Positions 35,695 to 44,448 of a stretch of 64,000 nt of DNA are shown here, in pieces; within the stretch, counting starts at the first letter, position 1, and each line of letters begins with the position of its first letter. Origin of the DNA: an uncultured Clostridia bacterium (GTDB lineage: Bacteria; Bacillota; Clostridia; Oscillospirales; Oscillospiraceae); contig CAMCNO010000010.1 of assembly GCA_945876285.1 (NCBI GenBank), forward strand, positions 1 to 64,000. The letters run 5' to 3'. The notes beneath the pieces are model-generated. The model was not told where the DNA came from. It made no database searches and saw nothing but the letters and a program-made list of their open reading frames with translations. The translations under genes and the position numbers were made by a program.

Positions 35695-36516
35695 TCACTT
35701 GTTTTTCCGCGCCAGCGCCGCGGCGTAAGCCGCCGCGCTCTGTCCCGCCGCCAGGCCCTCGCCTGCGGCCTTGGACACCTGCAAGGGCCCGCCGTTACAG
35801 TCGCCCGCAGCAAACAGGCCCGGCAGGTTAGTCGCCATCTTCCCGTCTACCACCACATGGCCGTTTTCCACAGCCAGTCCCGGAAACACATCCGTGGGCG
35901 CCATGGTGGGCCGCAGCAGGAACACGCCCTCTACCGGCACCGTCTCCCCGCCGCAGGTCACGGATTCCACCCGGTCCCCGCCGGAAATCACGCAGTCCTT
36001 GGGCCTGTCAAAGTAGGTGACGGAGCAGCCGATGCCCGCCAGAAAATCCGCCTCATGATGGGCGGAATCGCTGTATCCCAGCACAGCCACAGGCTTGTTC
36101 CGGTACAGCATCCCGTCGCAGGTGGCACAGTAGCTGACGCCCCTGCCCAGGAATTCCGCCTCTCCGGGGAATTTCTTCCCCCGGTCGATACCAGCCGCCA
36201 GAATAACAGCCGGGGCGTTCTCCATGTCGCTGTCCACACTGACATACCAAGTATCTCCCATGTGGACGGCATTCAATACCTTTCCCTGCCGGAATTCCGC
36301 GCCCGCATCCTCCGCGTGGCGGCGCATGGCCGTCAGCAGCTCTGCGCCGGACACGCCGGGCAGGCCGATGTAGTTGTCCACCCGTTCCGCCCGCCACAGG
36401 GGATTTTCCTCCAGGGGATTGGACACCACCAGGACGCTCCGTCCCCGGGCGCGGACGTTCAGCGCTGCGGATAAGCCCGCCGGGCCTCCGCCGATGACCA
36501 GTACATCATGGGCCAT
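35695..36516 (-). CDS. Thioredoxin reductase-like FAD oxidoreductase
   Basis: A 273-residue flavoprotein with an FAD site LVIGGGPAGLSAALN, the redox-active pair CATC in GVSYCATCDGML, and the C-terminal FAD motif GLFAAGDCNGGPLQVSKAAGEG. It would reduce the thioredoxin encoded next in the operon. At 273 residues it is shorter than the usual ~305-315, and the NAD(P)H domain between the CATC and the C-terminal motif is compact, with VLGYSDSAHHEADFL in place of the usual GGGDSA. The electron donor may therefore not be NADPH (inference). ATG at 36516 is chosen for RBS spacing. Confidence 0.85.
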   Translation of the reverse strand: MAHDVLVIGGGPAGLSAALNVRARGRSVLVVSNPLEENPLWRAERVDNYIGLPGVSGAELLTAMRRHAEDAGAEFRQGKVLNAVHMGDTWYVSVDSDMENAPAVILAAGIDRGKKFPGEAEFLGRGVSYCATCDGMLYRNKPVAVLGYSDSAHHEADFLAGIGCSVTYFDRPKDCVISGGDRVESVTCGGETVPVEGVFLLRPTMAPTDVFPGLAVENGHVVVDGKMATNLPGLFAAGDCNGGPLQVSKAAGEGLAAGQSAAAYAAALARKNK

Positions 36517-36535
36517 TTCCATCCCCTCCTCATTC

Positions 36536-36560
36536 GTATGATGACATGATAGTATCATAC
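36536..36560. promoter_or_regulatory. Palindromic site upstream of the thioredoxin reductase-like gene
   Basis: GTATGAT-N11-ATCATAC (36536-36542 with 36554-36560), which also contains the perfect 13-bp palindrome ATGATAGTATCAT (36546-36558). A minus-strand TTGCAC/TATTTA pair lies just upstream. It is a plausible operator for redox control of the operon. Confidence 0.4.
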
Positions 36561-36620
36561 AAGCGTTTTTCTGTAAATAGGTGTTGTCTTTGCAACAGTG
36601 CAAAAATTTCAGTCCCTTGG

Positions 36621-36649
36621 TTGCTTTTGACACAGGAGTTTGATACACT
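36621..36649 (+). promoter_or_regulatory. Candidate promoter of the rpe-desulfhydrase operon
   Basis: TTGCTT (36621-36626), 17-bp spacer, TACACT (36644-36649), which gives a leader of about 215 nt. Confidence 0.45.
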
Positions 36650-36871
36650 GTTGGCAGCGCAAAAGAGGAGCCGGCGGACTGCTCCACCGGCTCCTTATTC
36701 AAAAAAGCGGCGGTGCCATGCCCAGGGGGGCGGACGCTGCGCGGAAACAGTTGACCGGGGGCATCCGGGCCGCTTGCAACATCCTATGCCGCGCCGTTTC
36801 CGGCCGCCACCGGGGCTGTCCGGCCCGTCCGGCAGCCGCCGCGGGAAAACAGACAGAAATGAGGGATTTCC
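36650..36871 (+). other. Long GC-rich leader region before rpe
   Basis: The 36517-36871 spacer has no convincing gene. Its right part is very GC-rich and begins with an AGGAGCCGG/CCGGCTCCT hairpin (about 36667-36695) followed by TTATT. It may be an attenuated leader or a small RNA; the SRP RNA, RNase P and tmRNA core motifs are not present. Confidence 0.35.
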
Positions 36872-37516
36872 ATGATCAAAATCGCACCTTCCATTCTCTC
36901 CGCTGATTTTGCCAATCTGGAGCGGGACATCCACCGCATTGCCGACGCCGACTACGTCCATGTGGACGTGATGGACGGCGTGTTCGTCCCCAACATCTCC
37001 ATCGGCCTGCCCGTCCTCCAGTCCATCCGCAAGGTGACGGACATGTTCCTGGACGTCCACCTGATGATCGTGGAGCCGGTCCGCTATGTAGAGCGGTTCT
37101 GCGACGCGGGCGCCGACCTGGTGACGGTCCACGTGGAGTCCGATACGGAGGAGAACATCCACGATGCCATTGACAAGATCCACGCCAAGGGCAAGAAGGC
37201 CGGCATCGTGCTCAAGCCCGCCACTCCCGCCGAGGCGGTGCTGCCCTATCTGGAAAAGGTAGAGCTGATTTTGGTGATGACTGTGGAGCCGGGCTTCGGC
37301 GGCCAGAAGTTCATGGCCGATATGATGCCCAAAGTGACGGCCATCCGCAAGCTCATTGACGAGAAGAACCCCGCCTGCGAGCTGGAGGTGGACGGCGGCG
37401 TGGCCCCCGACACCTGCAAAACTTGCATTGAAGCCGGCGCCAACGTGCTGGTGGCGGGCAGCGCCGTGTACAAGGCCCCCGACATCCCCGCCCGCATCGC
37501 GGAGCTGAGAGGGTAA
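36872..37516 (+). CDS. rpe: Ribulose-phosphate 3-epimerase
   Basis: Interconverts ribulose 5-phosphate and xylulose 5-phosphate in the pentose phosphate pathway. The 214-residue TIM barrel has KIAPSILSADF, the metal ligands in HVDVMDGVFVPN and DVHLMI, and the phosphate loop EPGFGGQKF plus DGGVAPDT. The length is normal, and GAGGGA precedes the ATG. The next gene starts 4 bp after the stop, so the two form an operon. Confidence 0.97.
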   Translation: MIKIAPSILSADFANLERDIHRIADADYVHVDVMDGVFVPNISIGLPVLQSIRKVTDMFLDVHLMIVEPVRYVERFCDAGADLVTVHVESDTEENIHDAIDKIHAKGKKAGIVLKPATPAEAVLPYLEKVELILVMTVEPGFGGQKFMADMMPKVTAIRKLIDEKNPACELEVDGGVAPDTCKTCIEAGANVLVAGSAVYKAPDIPARIAELRG

Positions 37517-37519
37517 GCC

Positions 37520-38491
37520 ATGTCTGAACTGAAAAAGCTGCCCCATGTGGCTCTGGGCGTGTATCCCACGCCCCTTTACAAGCTGGAGAACATCAGCGCC
37601 AAATACGGCCGGAACATCTGGGTCAAGCGGGACGACCTGTGCGGTGTGGCGCTGGGCGGCAACAAGGTCCGCAAGCTGGAATACCTGCTGGCGGAGGCCA
37701 AGGCCGAAGGGTGCGACACGGTATTCACCACAGGCGGCGCCCAGTCCAACCACGCCATGCTGACGGCGGCCTGCGCCGCCCGGCTGGGCATGAAGTGCAT
37801 CCTCATTCTGAAAAAACGGGGCGTGACAGAGCGTCTGGGCAACCTCATTCTGGACGACATCTACGGCGCCGACGTCCGCTTCATGGACACTGACAGCTAC
37901 GGCGACATCTATGACGAGATGGACCGCGTCGATACCGAGCTGGCAAAAGAAGGCCGCAGGTGCTTCCACATCCCCGTGGGCGGTTCCACACCTCTGGGCG
38001 CCGTGGGCTACACGAACTGCGTCCGGGAAATTGCCGAACAACTCCCGAAGCATGGCGCTGAGGTGAGCTACATTGTCTCCGCCACCGGCTCCGGCGGCAC
38101 CACCGCCGGACTGCTGCTGGGCGCCCGGCTGTACCTGCCCCACACCAAGGTCACCGGCATGGGCGTGGATACCGACCCCTTCGAGGACATCGTCCCCGAC
38201 CTGGCCGCCGGAGCGGCGGAGCTGCTGGGCTGCGGACTTGAACGCCTCCCCGGCGATTTCCGCATGGTGTACCATGTGGGCCAGGGCTACGCCATCCCCA
38301 ACCCGGAGGACACCCCGTACATCGAAGAGCTGGCCCGGCTGGAGGGCATCCTGCTGGACCCCGTCTACACCGGCAAGGCCTGGAGCGGAATGCTGAAGCT
38401 GCTGCAGGAGGGCAATTTCGACGGCGACGGCGACATCGTGTTCGTCCACACCGGCGGCGCGGCGGCGCTGTTTGCCATGGACTTGGCTTAA
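37520..38491 (+). CDS. D-cysteine desulfhydrase / ACC deaminase family PLP enzyme
   Basis: Fold-II PLP enzyme, 323 residues, of the DcyD/ACC-deaminase group, which releases sulfide, ammonia and pyruvate from D-cysteine or deaminates related amino acids. The PLP Lys is in LGGNKVRKLEYL (about residue 50-55), and the GGAQSNHAMLTAA loop and the phosphate-binding SATGSGGTTAGLLLG are clear. Start context fits coupling to rpe. Separating D-cysteine desulfhydrase from ACC deaminase needs active-site comparison; D-cysteine use is more common in gut Firmicutes. Confidence 0.9.
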   Translation: MSELKKLPHVALGVYPTPLYKLENISAKYGRNIWVKRDDLCGVALGGNKVRKLEYLLAEAKAEGCDTVFTTGGAQSNHAMLTAACAARLGMKCILILKKRGVTERLGNLILDDIYGADVRFMDTDSYGDIYDEMDRVDTELAKEGRRCFHIPVGGSTPLGAVGYTNCVREIAEQLPKHGAEVSYIVSATGSGGTTAGLLLGARLYLPHTKVTGMGVDTDPFEDIVPDLAAGAAELLGCGLERLPGDFRMVYHVGQGYAIPNPEDTPYIEELARLEGILLDPVYTGKAWSGMLKLLQEGNFDGDGDIVFVHTGGAAALFAMDLA

Positions 38492-38494
38492 AGA

Positions 38495-38509
38495 GGGGAC
38501 TTCGTCCCC
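38495..38509 (+). terminator. Hairpin after the desulfhydrase-family gene
   Basis: GGGGAC-TTC-GTCCCC directly after the stop, followed by CCCTTT; it can also pair alternatively with AAGGGGGAC downstream. A weak terminator and the first element of the second hairpin string. Confidence 0.4.
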
Positions 38510-38705
38510 CCTTTCCCTGCAAGGGGGACGCCGCATCCGTAAAGCAGCAAAGCTGCTAACGGCTGCGCAGTAGATTCCCCCTCACCAGTGACGCCGCGTC
38601 ACTGGTGTGTGCGCCCCCAGGGCGCACAGGTCGGGGTATTTTCGCCACGTACACGCCGCGGCGAAAATAATTGAAATTCATTTGTTTGCTGCGCAAACAA
38701 ATTAA
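38510..38705. repeat. Intergenic hairpin string (second of four)
   Basis: Six hairpins stand back to back between the desulfhydrase gene and recR: a 43-nt nested hairpin (38528-38570, shared with 45659-45701), CACCAGTGACG/CGTCACTGGTG (38583-38607), TGTGCGCCC/GGGCGCACA (38608-38628), ATTTTCGCC/GGCGAAAAT and AATTTGTTT/AAACAAATT. The pair at 38583-38640 recurs inverted at 53115-53170. No ORF is plausible here. Confidence 0.8.
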
Positions 38706-38720
38706 AGGAGCATCCCTGTT

Positions 38721-39320
38721 ATGGAATACTTTCCCGCGCCCTTGGAAAAACTGGTGGAGCAATTTGCCCGGCTGCCAGGTATCGGCGGCAAGTCCGCCCA
38801 GCGGCTGGCTTTCTATGTGCTGGGTCTTCCTGAGGAGGAGGCACAGGAATTCGCCGACGCCATTCTGGACGCCAAGCACTCCGTCACCTGCTGCCCGGTA
38901 TGCCAGAATTTCACCGCCGGAGGGCTGTGCCCCATCTGCGCCTCCCCCAAGCGGGACAGCTCCACCATCTGCGTGGTGGCGGATCCCCGGGACGTGGCGG
39001 CCATTGAGCGGAGCCGGGAATTTAACGGCCAGTATCATGTGCTCCACGGCGTTATCTCCCCCCTGAACCATGTGGGTCCGGATGATTTGTCCATCAAGTC
39101 CCTGGTGGAACGGGTTGCCAAGGGCGGTGTCCAGGAGGTCATCATGGCCACCAACCCGGACACCGAGGGCGAGGCCACCGCCATGTATATCGCCCGATTG
39201 TTGAAGCCTTTTGAGGTTCGGGTCACCCGCCTGGCCTACGGCATTCCCGTGGGCGGCCATCTGGAATTTGCCGACGATGCCACACTGATGCGGGCGCTGG
39301 AGGGACGAAGGGATATTTAA
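38721..39320 (+). CDS. recR: Recombination mediator protein RecR
   Basis: DNA-binding mediator that works with RecF/RecO to load RecA at gaps. The 199 residues show the N-terminal HhH (LPGIGGKSAQRLAFYVL), the zinc finger CCPVCQNFTAGGLCPIC and the Toprim domain (CVVADPRDVAAIE, ATNPDTEGEATAMYI), ending with the Walker-like YGIPVGGHLEFAD. AAAGGAG lies 10 bp before the ATG. DnaX and YbaB, its usual partners, are not adjacent here. Confidence 0.97.
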   Translation: MEYFPAPLEKLVEQFARLPGIGGKSAQRLAFYVLGLPEEEAQEFADAILDAKHSVTCCPVCQNFTAGGLCPICASPKRDSSTICVVADPRDVAAIERSREFNGQYHVLHGVISPLNHVGPDDLSIKSLVERVAKGGVQEVIMATNPDTEGEATAMYIARLLKPFEVRVTRLAYGIPVGGHLEFADDATLMRALEGRRDI

Positions 39321-39324
39321 AAAG

Positions 39325-39352
39325 AACGAGGAGAGCGGTTGCTCTCCTCGTT
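39325..39352. terminator. Terminator after recR
   Basis: A perfect 12-bp stem (39325-39336 with 39341-39352), then a T-run; converging genes on both sides. Confidence 0.9.
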
Positions 39353-39357
39353 TTTTA

Positions 39358-42300
39358 TCACACCAGATTATACAAAACCTTCGCCATCTGACCTCGGGTA
39401 ATATTGTCGTTTGGCTTGAAGCTGCCATCGGGGTAGCCGCCGAGAATACCCTGAGCCGCCATGGTCTGGATATAGAACGTGGCGTAAGCGGGAATTTTCC
39501 CGGCATCCGTAAAGGTCAGCTCCACCGTGGCGTAGCCCTTCTCCTGGGTGCGGCCGATCATGGCGGCCGCCTGGGCGCGGGTCAGGGGGCTGTTGGGGTT
39601 GAAGTACAGCTTCCCGTCTTTGCCTGCGGAGCCGTTGATGACGCCCTCGGTATACAGCGCCTTGACAGCAGGAACGGCATATTCCTCGATCTTATCCGCG
39701 TCCACAAAGGGCAGCTCCACGTCTGCGTACTTGCTCTCCTCCAGTCCCAGATAACGGAACAGCATCACGGAGAACTGTGCCCGGGTGATGTTCTGGTTGG
39801 GGCGGAAGGTGCCGTCGGAATAACCGTTGGTGACGCCGCAGTCATACAGGAACTCCACATAATCAGCGCCCCAGTGACCCTTGGTATCGGTGAACGCGGG
39901 CTGGTAATCCTCGGCCACGGGCACGTCATAGGAAGCCCGGCCGATGTTGCCGGAGGCGTCCTTGGCGGTGACGGTGACGCGGTGAGGGCGTCCATCGGAA
40001 ATGAGAGAGGTGGACAGGGCGCCGGTCTCGGCGTTATAAGTGAAGTCCTGCTTCTGGCCGTCCCAGGTCACGGAAACGGCGGACTGGGGCAGCACTCCGT
40101 CCACATCGTCGGAGATGGTAGCAATGAGCCGCCCGTTCTCCTGGTCCAGGGAGGTGGTCACGGTGGGCGACATCTGGTCCAGGCTGCCGTAGGCCGCCGT
40201 AAACTGGTCCAGATAAATGGTGCCGCTTGTGCCGGGCAGATAGGCGGTCTCGCCGTTTTCATCCACATAGGCGGGGCCGTGGACATACAATCCGGTGATG
40301 GCGGTGGTACCCGCCGGCATGGCGCTGAGAATGGGCATCCAGCCGGTGAAGTCCAGCGTCACCTGGTCCGTCTTGGATACATTCCCGCTGCCATCCACAG
40401 TGCGCAGGCCCAGCTCACTGCCGCTGCCGTCGCCGTAGACCCAGAAGCTCACCATGGGTGCGCTGGCGGGGAATGCGTAATTCACAGGCACCTCCGCGAA
40501 GCCATCGACAGCGTCATAGACCAGCTTGCCGGAGGCTCTCCCGTAGCGCACATACTCCATGTTCTGGTTGCGGGAGATGCTGGCGGTGCCGCTCTCCTGG
40601 GTGGTAAAGGCCGTCTCGAAATCCTGCACGGTACTGTATGCCACCTTGGAAACGGTCACGTTGATGGACGCGCTCTGCCCACCGGCGGAGACGGTGATGG
40701 TGCCGGTGCCAGGCTTTTCAGCATAGAAAATGCCTCCGGTATCTCCCACGCTGATGCCGCCGATGTCTCCCTCCACTGTCCAGCTAAAAAGCGCCTGGTC
40801 CGCCTTCAGCGGCAAATGGCTGTACACCGCCGAGGCAGTCAGCGTCGTGGTGCTGCCGGGAGAAACAGTCAGCTCTTGCAGCGCCGTGCCGCCGCTGCTG
40901 CGGATGGACACAGAATCCGGCGTCCTGATGGCGTGGACGGTAGTCTCGCCCTGCTTGCCGCTGCTCTCGGCGGTGACGGTGATGTCGCCGCCCCGGCTGG
41001 GGGTGGTCAGCACATTGCCGTCCAGCTCGCCGTCGCTGGCCCACAGGTCATAGCGTTTCTCCATGGGGATGAAGTTGGTGTCCACGGCGGCGGCGGAGAT
41101 GTTCACCTTGCTGCCCGCCAGGACATAGTCGTAATCCGCGCTGACATAGAAATGGCTCAGCTTGCCGGAGGGCTCGTTGTCCGCCACCAGGAAAATATGG
41201 TTGGACACCGCCCGCTCGCTGCCCTCGGAGGGCGTGTTGACGGTCTTGGCCGCCGTCTCGTCCGGCTCGGTGATGGAGAGGGTGGTGGAGCCGCCGCCGT
41301 CCAGGCACAGGGCGGTGACGCAGCCCAGCTCAATGAGCCGTGCCGCCACCTGGCTCATGGTGGCGCCGATGGAGTGGCCGGACTTCCGGCCGTCGATGGT
41401 GTAGAACACCAGGGAGCCGTCGGCCCGCTGGCCCACGGCGGTGCGGGGCGCCGCCCCGGCCTGGAGGCCGGAGACCACGGCGCCGTTCTCCACCAGGGAG
41501 TACAGGGCGCCCACGGCGTAATCCACATCGTTCCACGCCTCATCGGCGGCGGTCACGTCCAGGGTGAGTTCCGCCCCCACAGGCACGTTCCGCAGGGCGT
41601 CCACATGGTATGCGTCGGACAGCAGGTTCACGGACAGCACCACCTGCCCCTCCCGGATGGCCGTGGCGGCGGAGGCCTCCACCACCTGCTCCACCCGCAG
41701 CGTCAGTGTGCCGCCGATGGACAGCTCGCCATCCTCGATAGAGCAGACTACATCGATGCCCGGCTCCGTGTTGCCGGTGGTATGGCGGTCATTGAAGTCG
41801 TAGGTATAGAGGTAGATGCCGCCGGAGGAGACCCGGGCCTTGTTGACGCCGCTGAGCTGGCGGACCACCTGCAGGGAGGCTCCGGCGCTGTCCAGTGCCT
41901 GATAGCCCAGGTCGGCGACGACCTTGACGCCGGGTTTGCCCAGAACGGCGGTGCCGTCGGCGCGGAAGCCCACGGCGTAATAGCCCGCGTCGCTGCTGCG
42001 GAGCTGGCCCTCCGTCACCACGATGCCGATGGGCAGGCCGGTGCCGGTGTTGTAGAAGTCGCCGTTGATACCGGCCACCACACGGCAGCCCTGGTCCTCC
42101 AACGTCTTGGCCATGGCGGAGACCTTGCTTCTGTCCGTCAGCACGCTGCCGAAGGTGACGATGGGCGTCACGTCCTTGTTGGGCGTATAGGTAATGAGGT
42201 TCTCCGTGCGGAGGTCGGAATAGGTACTGCTCCAGAACACGTTGGTGGAAAGCTGGGTCTGTTCGTTCAAAAGCGTATCCCGGCTAGTCAGGTCGCTGCC

Positions 42301-42393
42301 CAGCGCCTCCGACGCGGCGGCAGGCGCCGCCAGCGCCGCGGCCAGGGACAGCGTCAGCAGCAGGGAAAGGGTCTTGCGCAGAAAATGTTTCAT
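39358..42393 (-). CDS. Secreted phosphodiester glycosidase with SLH cell-wall anchors
   Basis: A 1011-residue surface protein. After a signal peptide (about 1-29, ending AAPAAAS) comes a NAGPA/DUF2233-type phosphodiester glycosidase domain (about 90-400) with NGDFYNTGTGLPIG and the catalytic-type loop LCLDGGGSTT. Then follow Ig-like stretches (about 410-590), a carbohydrate-binding-like region (595-730), another Ig-like domain, and three SLH repeats in the last 180 residues (GYSDGTFRPNQNITRAQFS, FNPNSPLTRAQAA, GYPDGSFKPNDNITRGQMA) that bind wall polymers. GGAGG is 5 bp before the ATG. It may trim phosphodiester-linked sugars on glycans or teichoic acids (inference). Confidence 0.88.
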   Translation of the reverse strand: MKHFLRKTLSLLLTLSLAAALAAPAAASEALGSDLTSRDTLLNEQTQLSTNVFWSSTYSDLRTENLITYTPNKDVTPIVTFGSVLTDRSKVSAMAKTLEDQGCRVVAGINGDFYNTGTGLPIGIVVTEGQLRSSDAGYYAVGFRADGTAVLGKPGVKVVADLGYQALDSAGASLQVVRQLSGVNKARVSSGGIYLYTYDFNDRHTTGNTEPGIDVVCSIEDGELSIGGTLTLRVEQVVEASAATAIREGQVVLSVNLLSDAYHVDALRNVPVGAELTLDVTAADEAWNDVDYAVGALYSLVENGAVVSGLQAGAAPRTAVGQRADGSLVFYTIDGRKSGHSIGATMSQVAARLIELGCVTALCLDGGGSTTLSITEPDETAAKTVNTPSEGSERAVSNHIFLVADNEPSGKLSHFYVSADYDYVLAGSKVNISAAAVDTNFIPMEKRYDLWASDGELDGNVLTTPSRGGDITVTAESSGKQGETTVHAIRTPDSVSIRSSGGTALQELTVSPGSTTTLTASAVYSHLPLKADQALFSWTVEGDIGGISVGDTGGIFYAEKPGTGTITVSAGGQSASINVTVSKVAYSTVQDFETAFTTQESGTASISRNQNMEYVRYGRASGKLVYDAVDGFAEVPVNYAFPASAPMVSFWVYGDGSGSELGLRTVDGSGNVSKTDQVTLDFTGWMPILSAMPAGTTAITGLYVHGPAYVDENGETAYLPGTSGTIYLDQFTAAYGSLDQMSPTVTTSLDQENGRLIATISDDVDGVLPQSAVSVTWDGQKQDFTYNAETGALSTSLISDGRPHRVTVTAKDASGNIGRASYDVPVAEDYQPAFTDTKGHWGADYVEFLYDCGVTNGYSDGTFRPNQNITRAQFSVMLFRYLGLEESKYADVELPFVDADKIEEYAVPAVKALYTEGVINGSAGKDGKLYFNPNSPLTRAQAAAMIGRTQEKGYATVELTFTDAGKIPAYATFYIQTMAAQGILGGYPDGSFKPNDNITRGQMAKVLYNLV

Positions 42394-42585
42394 GTGTTCC
42401 TCCAAAGTCCGTGGGTGTGGTCTACATAACGCCTATACCATAGCACATTCCCGTTTTAAAGTAAATGTCAATTTGTAAACAAAAATCCTCCAGTTTCGCC
42501 GGGTCTTTCCTGTACCGGGTCAAGTGCCTTGATACCGATTAAGACGTTGCCGGAAACAAGAAAGTTTCTCTCCGGGAAAAAATTC

Positions 42586-42614
42586 TTGGAGGACTGCGGA
42601 TTTTGGAGTACAAT
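42586..42614 (+). promoter_or_regulatory. Ferredoxin gene promoter
   Basis: TTGGAG (42586-42591), 17-bp spacer, TACAAT (42609-42614), ending 30 bp before the ATG. Confidence 0.6.
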
Positions 42615-42644
42615 GGGGAAAACCAAAACCAAGGAGGGCCCGCC

Positions 42645-42830
42645 ATGACCATCACCATCGACACCACCCGCTGCATCGGCTGCGGCATGTGCGCCTACGC
42701 CGCGCCCCAGGTTTTCCAGGTCGTTGGAAAGTATTCCACCGTCATCTCCCAGCCGGAGGGCCGCCGGGACCCCAAAGTCTCCAACGCCGAAAACGGCTGC
42801 CCCGTCAATGCCATTTCTGTCATCTGCTGA
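42645..42830 (+). CDS. Small single-cluster 4Fe-4S ferredoxin
   Basis: A 61-residue electron carrier with one 4Fe-4S cluster of the Thermotoga/Desulfovibrio type: CIGCGMC near the N-terminus and the fourth ligand in the C-P motif NGCPVNA. AAGGAGG precedes the ATG at 42645; the open frame further up has no homology. It is a single-gene unit between two hairpin-bounded neighbours. Which reductase it serves is not apparent; Rnf normally uses a two-cluster ferredoxin. Confidence 0.9.
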   Translation: MTITIDTTRCIGCGMCAYAAPQVFQVVGKYSTVISQPEGRRDPKVSNAENGCPVNAISVIC

Positions 42831-42855
42831 CCCCGGGAAGAGAACAGTGACAGCA

Positions 42856-42889
42856 AAAAAGGTGGACCGCTTTCGCGGTCCACCTTTTT
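42856..42889. terminator. Bidirectional terminator between ferredoxin and thiolase genes
   Basis: A perfect 15-bp stem (42856-42870 with 42875-42889) with A- and T-runs on the two sides. Confidence 0.9.
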
Positions 42890-42930
42890 GCTTATTGTGT
42901 CCAGGGGACGTCAGTCCCCCCTGGAAGTTC

Positions 42931-44187
42931 TCAGCACTTCTCCACGACGACAGCGGTACCCATGCCGCCGCCGATGCAGAGGGTAGCCAGGCCCTTCTTG
43001 GCCTCGGGGCGCTTCATCATCTCGTGCACCAGGGTGACGATGATACGGGCGCCGGAAGCACCAACGGGATGGCCCAGGGAGATGGCGCCGCCGTTGACGT
43101 TGACCTTGCTCATGTCGAAGCCCAGCTCACGGGCCACGGCGATGGACTGGGCAGCGAAAGCCTCGTTGGCCTCGACCAGGTCGATATCGTCGATGGTCAC
43201 GCCGGCCTTGGCCATGGCAGCGCGGGAAGCGGGAACGGGGCCGACGCCCATGATCTTGGGATCAACACCGCCCTGGCCCCAGCCGATCAGCTTGACCATG
43301 GGCTTCAGGCCGTACTTCTCAACAGCCTCGCCGGAAGCCAGCACGATGGCGGCAGCGCCGTCGTTGATGCCGGAGGCGTTGGCAGCGGTAACGCGCTGGG
43401 TGCCCTTGTCGTCAGCGTCCTTGCAGCCGGTGGGCTCGAAGGTGTGAACGACCTCGGGGTTGGGGGACTCGGGACCGACGGGGAAGGCGCCGCGCAGCTT
43501 GGCGATACCCTCAGCGGTGACACCGGCCTTGGGGAACTCGTCCTTCTTGAACTCCACCATGTCCTTCTTGACCTTGATCATCACGGGGACGATCTCGTCG
43601 TCGAACTTGCCGGCAGCCTGAGCAGCCTCGGTCTTCTGCTGGGAAGCGGCGGCGAACTCGTCCTGCTCCTTGCGGGTGATGCCCCAGATGTCGTTGATGT
43701 TCTCGGCGGTGGTGCCCATGTGATAGTTGTTATAGGCGTCCCACAGGCCGTCCTTGATCATGGTGTCCACCAGCTTCTTGTCGCCCATGCGGGCGCCCCA
43801 GCGGGCGTCCATCGAGGCGTAGGGAGCGGCGCTCATGTTCTCGGTACCGCCGCAGACGACGATGTCGCAGTCACCGGCCAGGATGGAGCGGGCGCCCTCG
43901 ATGACGGACTTCATGCCGGAGCCGCAGACCATGCCCACGGTGTAAGCGGGAACGGAGTAGGGGATGCCGGCCTTGATGGAGACCTGGCGGGCCACGTTCT
44001 GGCCGAGGCCGGCGGTCAGGATGCAGCCGAACATCAGCTCGTCAACCTGCTCGGGCTTCACGCCGGCGCGGTTCAGAGCTTCCTTGACGACAACAGCGCC
44101 CAGGTCGGCAGCGGGAGTGTTCTTCAGAGAACCGCCAAAGGAGCCGATAGCAGTACGGCAGCAGTTCACGATGTACAGGTCTTTCAT
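42931..44187 (-). CDS. Acetyl-CoA C-acetyltransferase (thiolase)
   Basis: Condenses two acetyl-CoA to acetoacetyl-CoA, the entry to butyrate synthesis, or cleaves the reverse way. The 418 residues show the nucleophile Cys in [11 protein letters not shown], the NEAFAAQ loop, the His in [17 protein letters not shown] and the second Cys in CIGGGMGTA. It is about 25 residues longer than usual because of an insert ([20 protein letters not shown]) before the [14 protein letters not shown] motif. ATG at 44187 has CGGAGGA. No other butyrate-pathway gene is adjacent. Confidence 0.95.
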   Translation of the reverse strand: MKDLYIVNCCRTAIGSFGGSLKNTPAADLGAVVVKEALNRAGVKPEQVDELMFGCILTAGLGQNVARQVSIKAGIPYSVPAYTVGMVCGSGMKSVIEGARSILAGDCDIVVCGGTENMSAAPYASMDARWGARMGDKKLVDTMIKDGLWDAYNNYHMGTTAENINDIWGITRKEQDEFAAASQQKTEAAQAAGKFDDEIVPVMIKVKKDMVEFKKDEFPKAGVTAEGIAKLRGAFPVGPESPNPEVVHTFEPTGCKDADDKGTQRVTAANASGINDGAAAIVLASGEAVEKYGLKPMVKLIGWGQGGVDPKIMGVGPVPASRAAMAKAGVTIDDIDLVEANEAFAAQSIAVARELGFDMSKVNVNGGAISLGHPVGASGARIIVTLVHEMMKRPEAKKGLATLCIGGGMGTAVVVEKC

Positions 44188-44258
44188 AGTGTTCCTCCGT
44201 TTTATTATAATATAGGTTGGCGGTCCATTCCCGCCTTGGATCACAGAGCGAGGGGGAT

Positions 44259-44294
44259 TGTCAAACTCTTGACATGATTGTCAATTTTTTGGCA
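44259..44294. promoter_or_regulatory. Phased half-site array upstream of the thiolase gene
   Basis: Alternating half-sites at exact 10-bp steps: TGTCAA (44259-44264), TTGACA (44269-44274), TGTCAA (44279-44284) and TTGGCA (44289-44294, one mismatch), each separated by 4 bp. The spacing places all on one face of the helix, as for cooperative regulator binding. They also resemble -35 boxes, but no matching -10 lies at 16-18 bp. Confidence 0.5.
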
Positions 44295-44396
44295 ATGCCG
44301 TACAGTTTCTTACCTCACGAAAATGATTATAGTTGCTTTTCCATGCCGCGTCAATGGGAAACTACTGTCCTTCCCGAATTTTGTTAAAATGCTTCC

Positions 44397-44421
44397 AGTT
44401 TTCGTCAAGGTGACGAAAACT
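44397..44421 (-). terminator. Hairpin after the PPIase-like lipoprotein gene
   Basis: A perfect 10-bp AGTTTTCGTC/GACGAAAACT stem 28 bp downstream of the stop; no strong T-run on the minus side. Confidence 0.4.
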
Positions 44422-44448
44422 ATCTTCCTCTTTCCCGACAGTCACGGT

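Noticed and set aside
36650-36871. SRP RNA, RNase P RNA or tmRNA in the GC-rich spacer
   Set aside because: The GGAAGG-AGCAGC SRP core, GAGGAAAGTC RNase P core and a tRNA-like end are all missing.
39874-42429. An 851-codon open frame on the plus strand
   Set aside because: Antisense to the SLH glycosidase; composition is rich in His, Gly and Val as expected for a mirror frame, and it has no ribosome site or motif.
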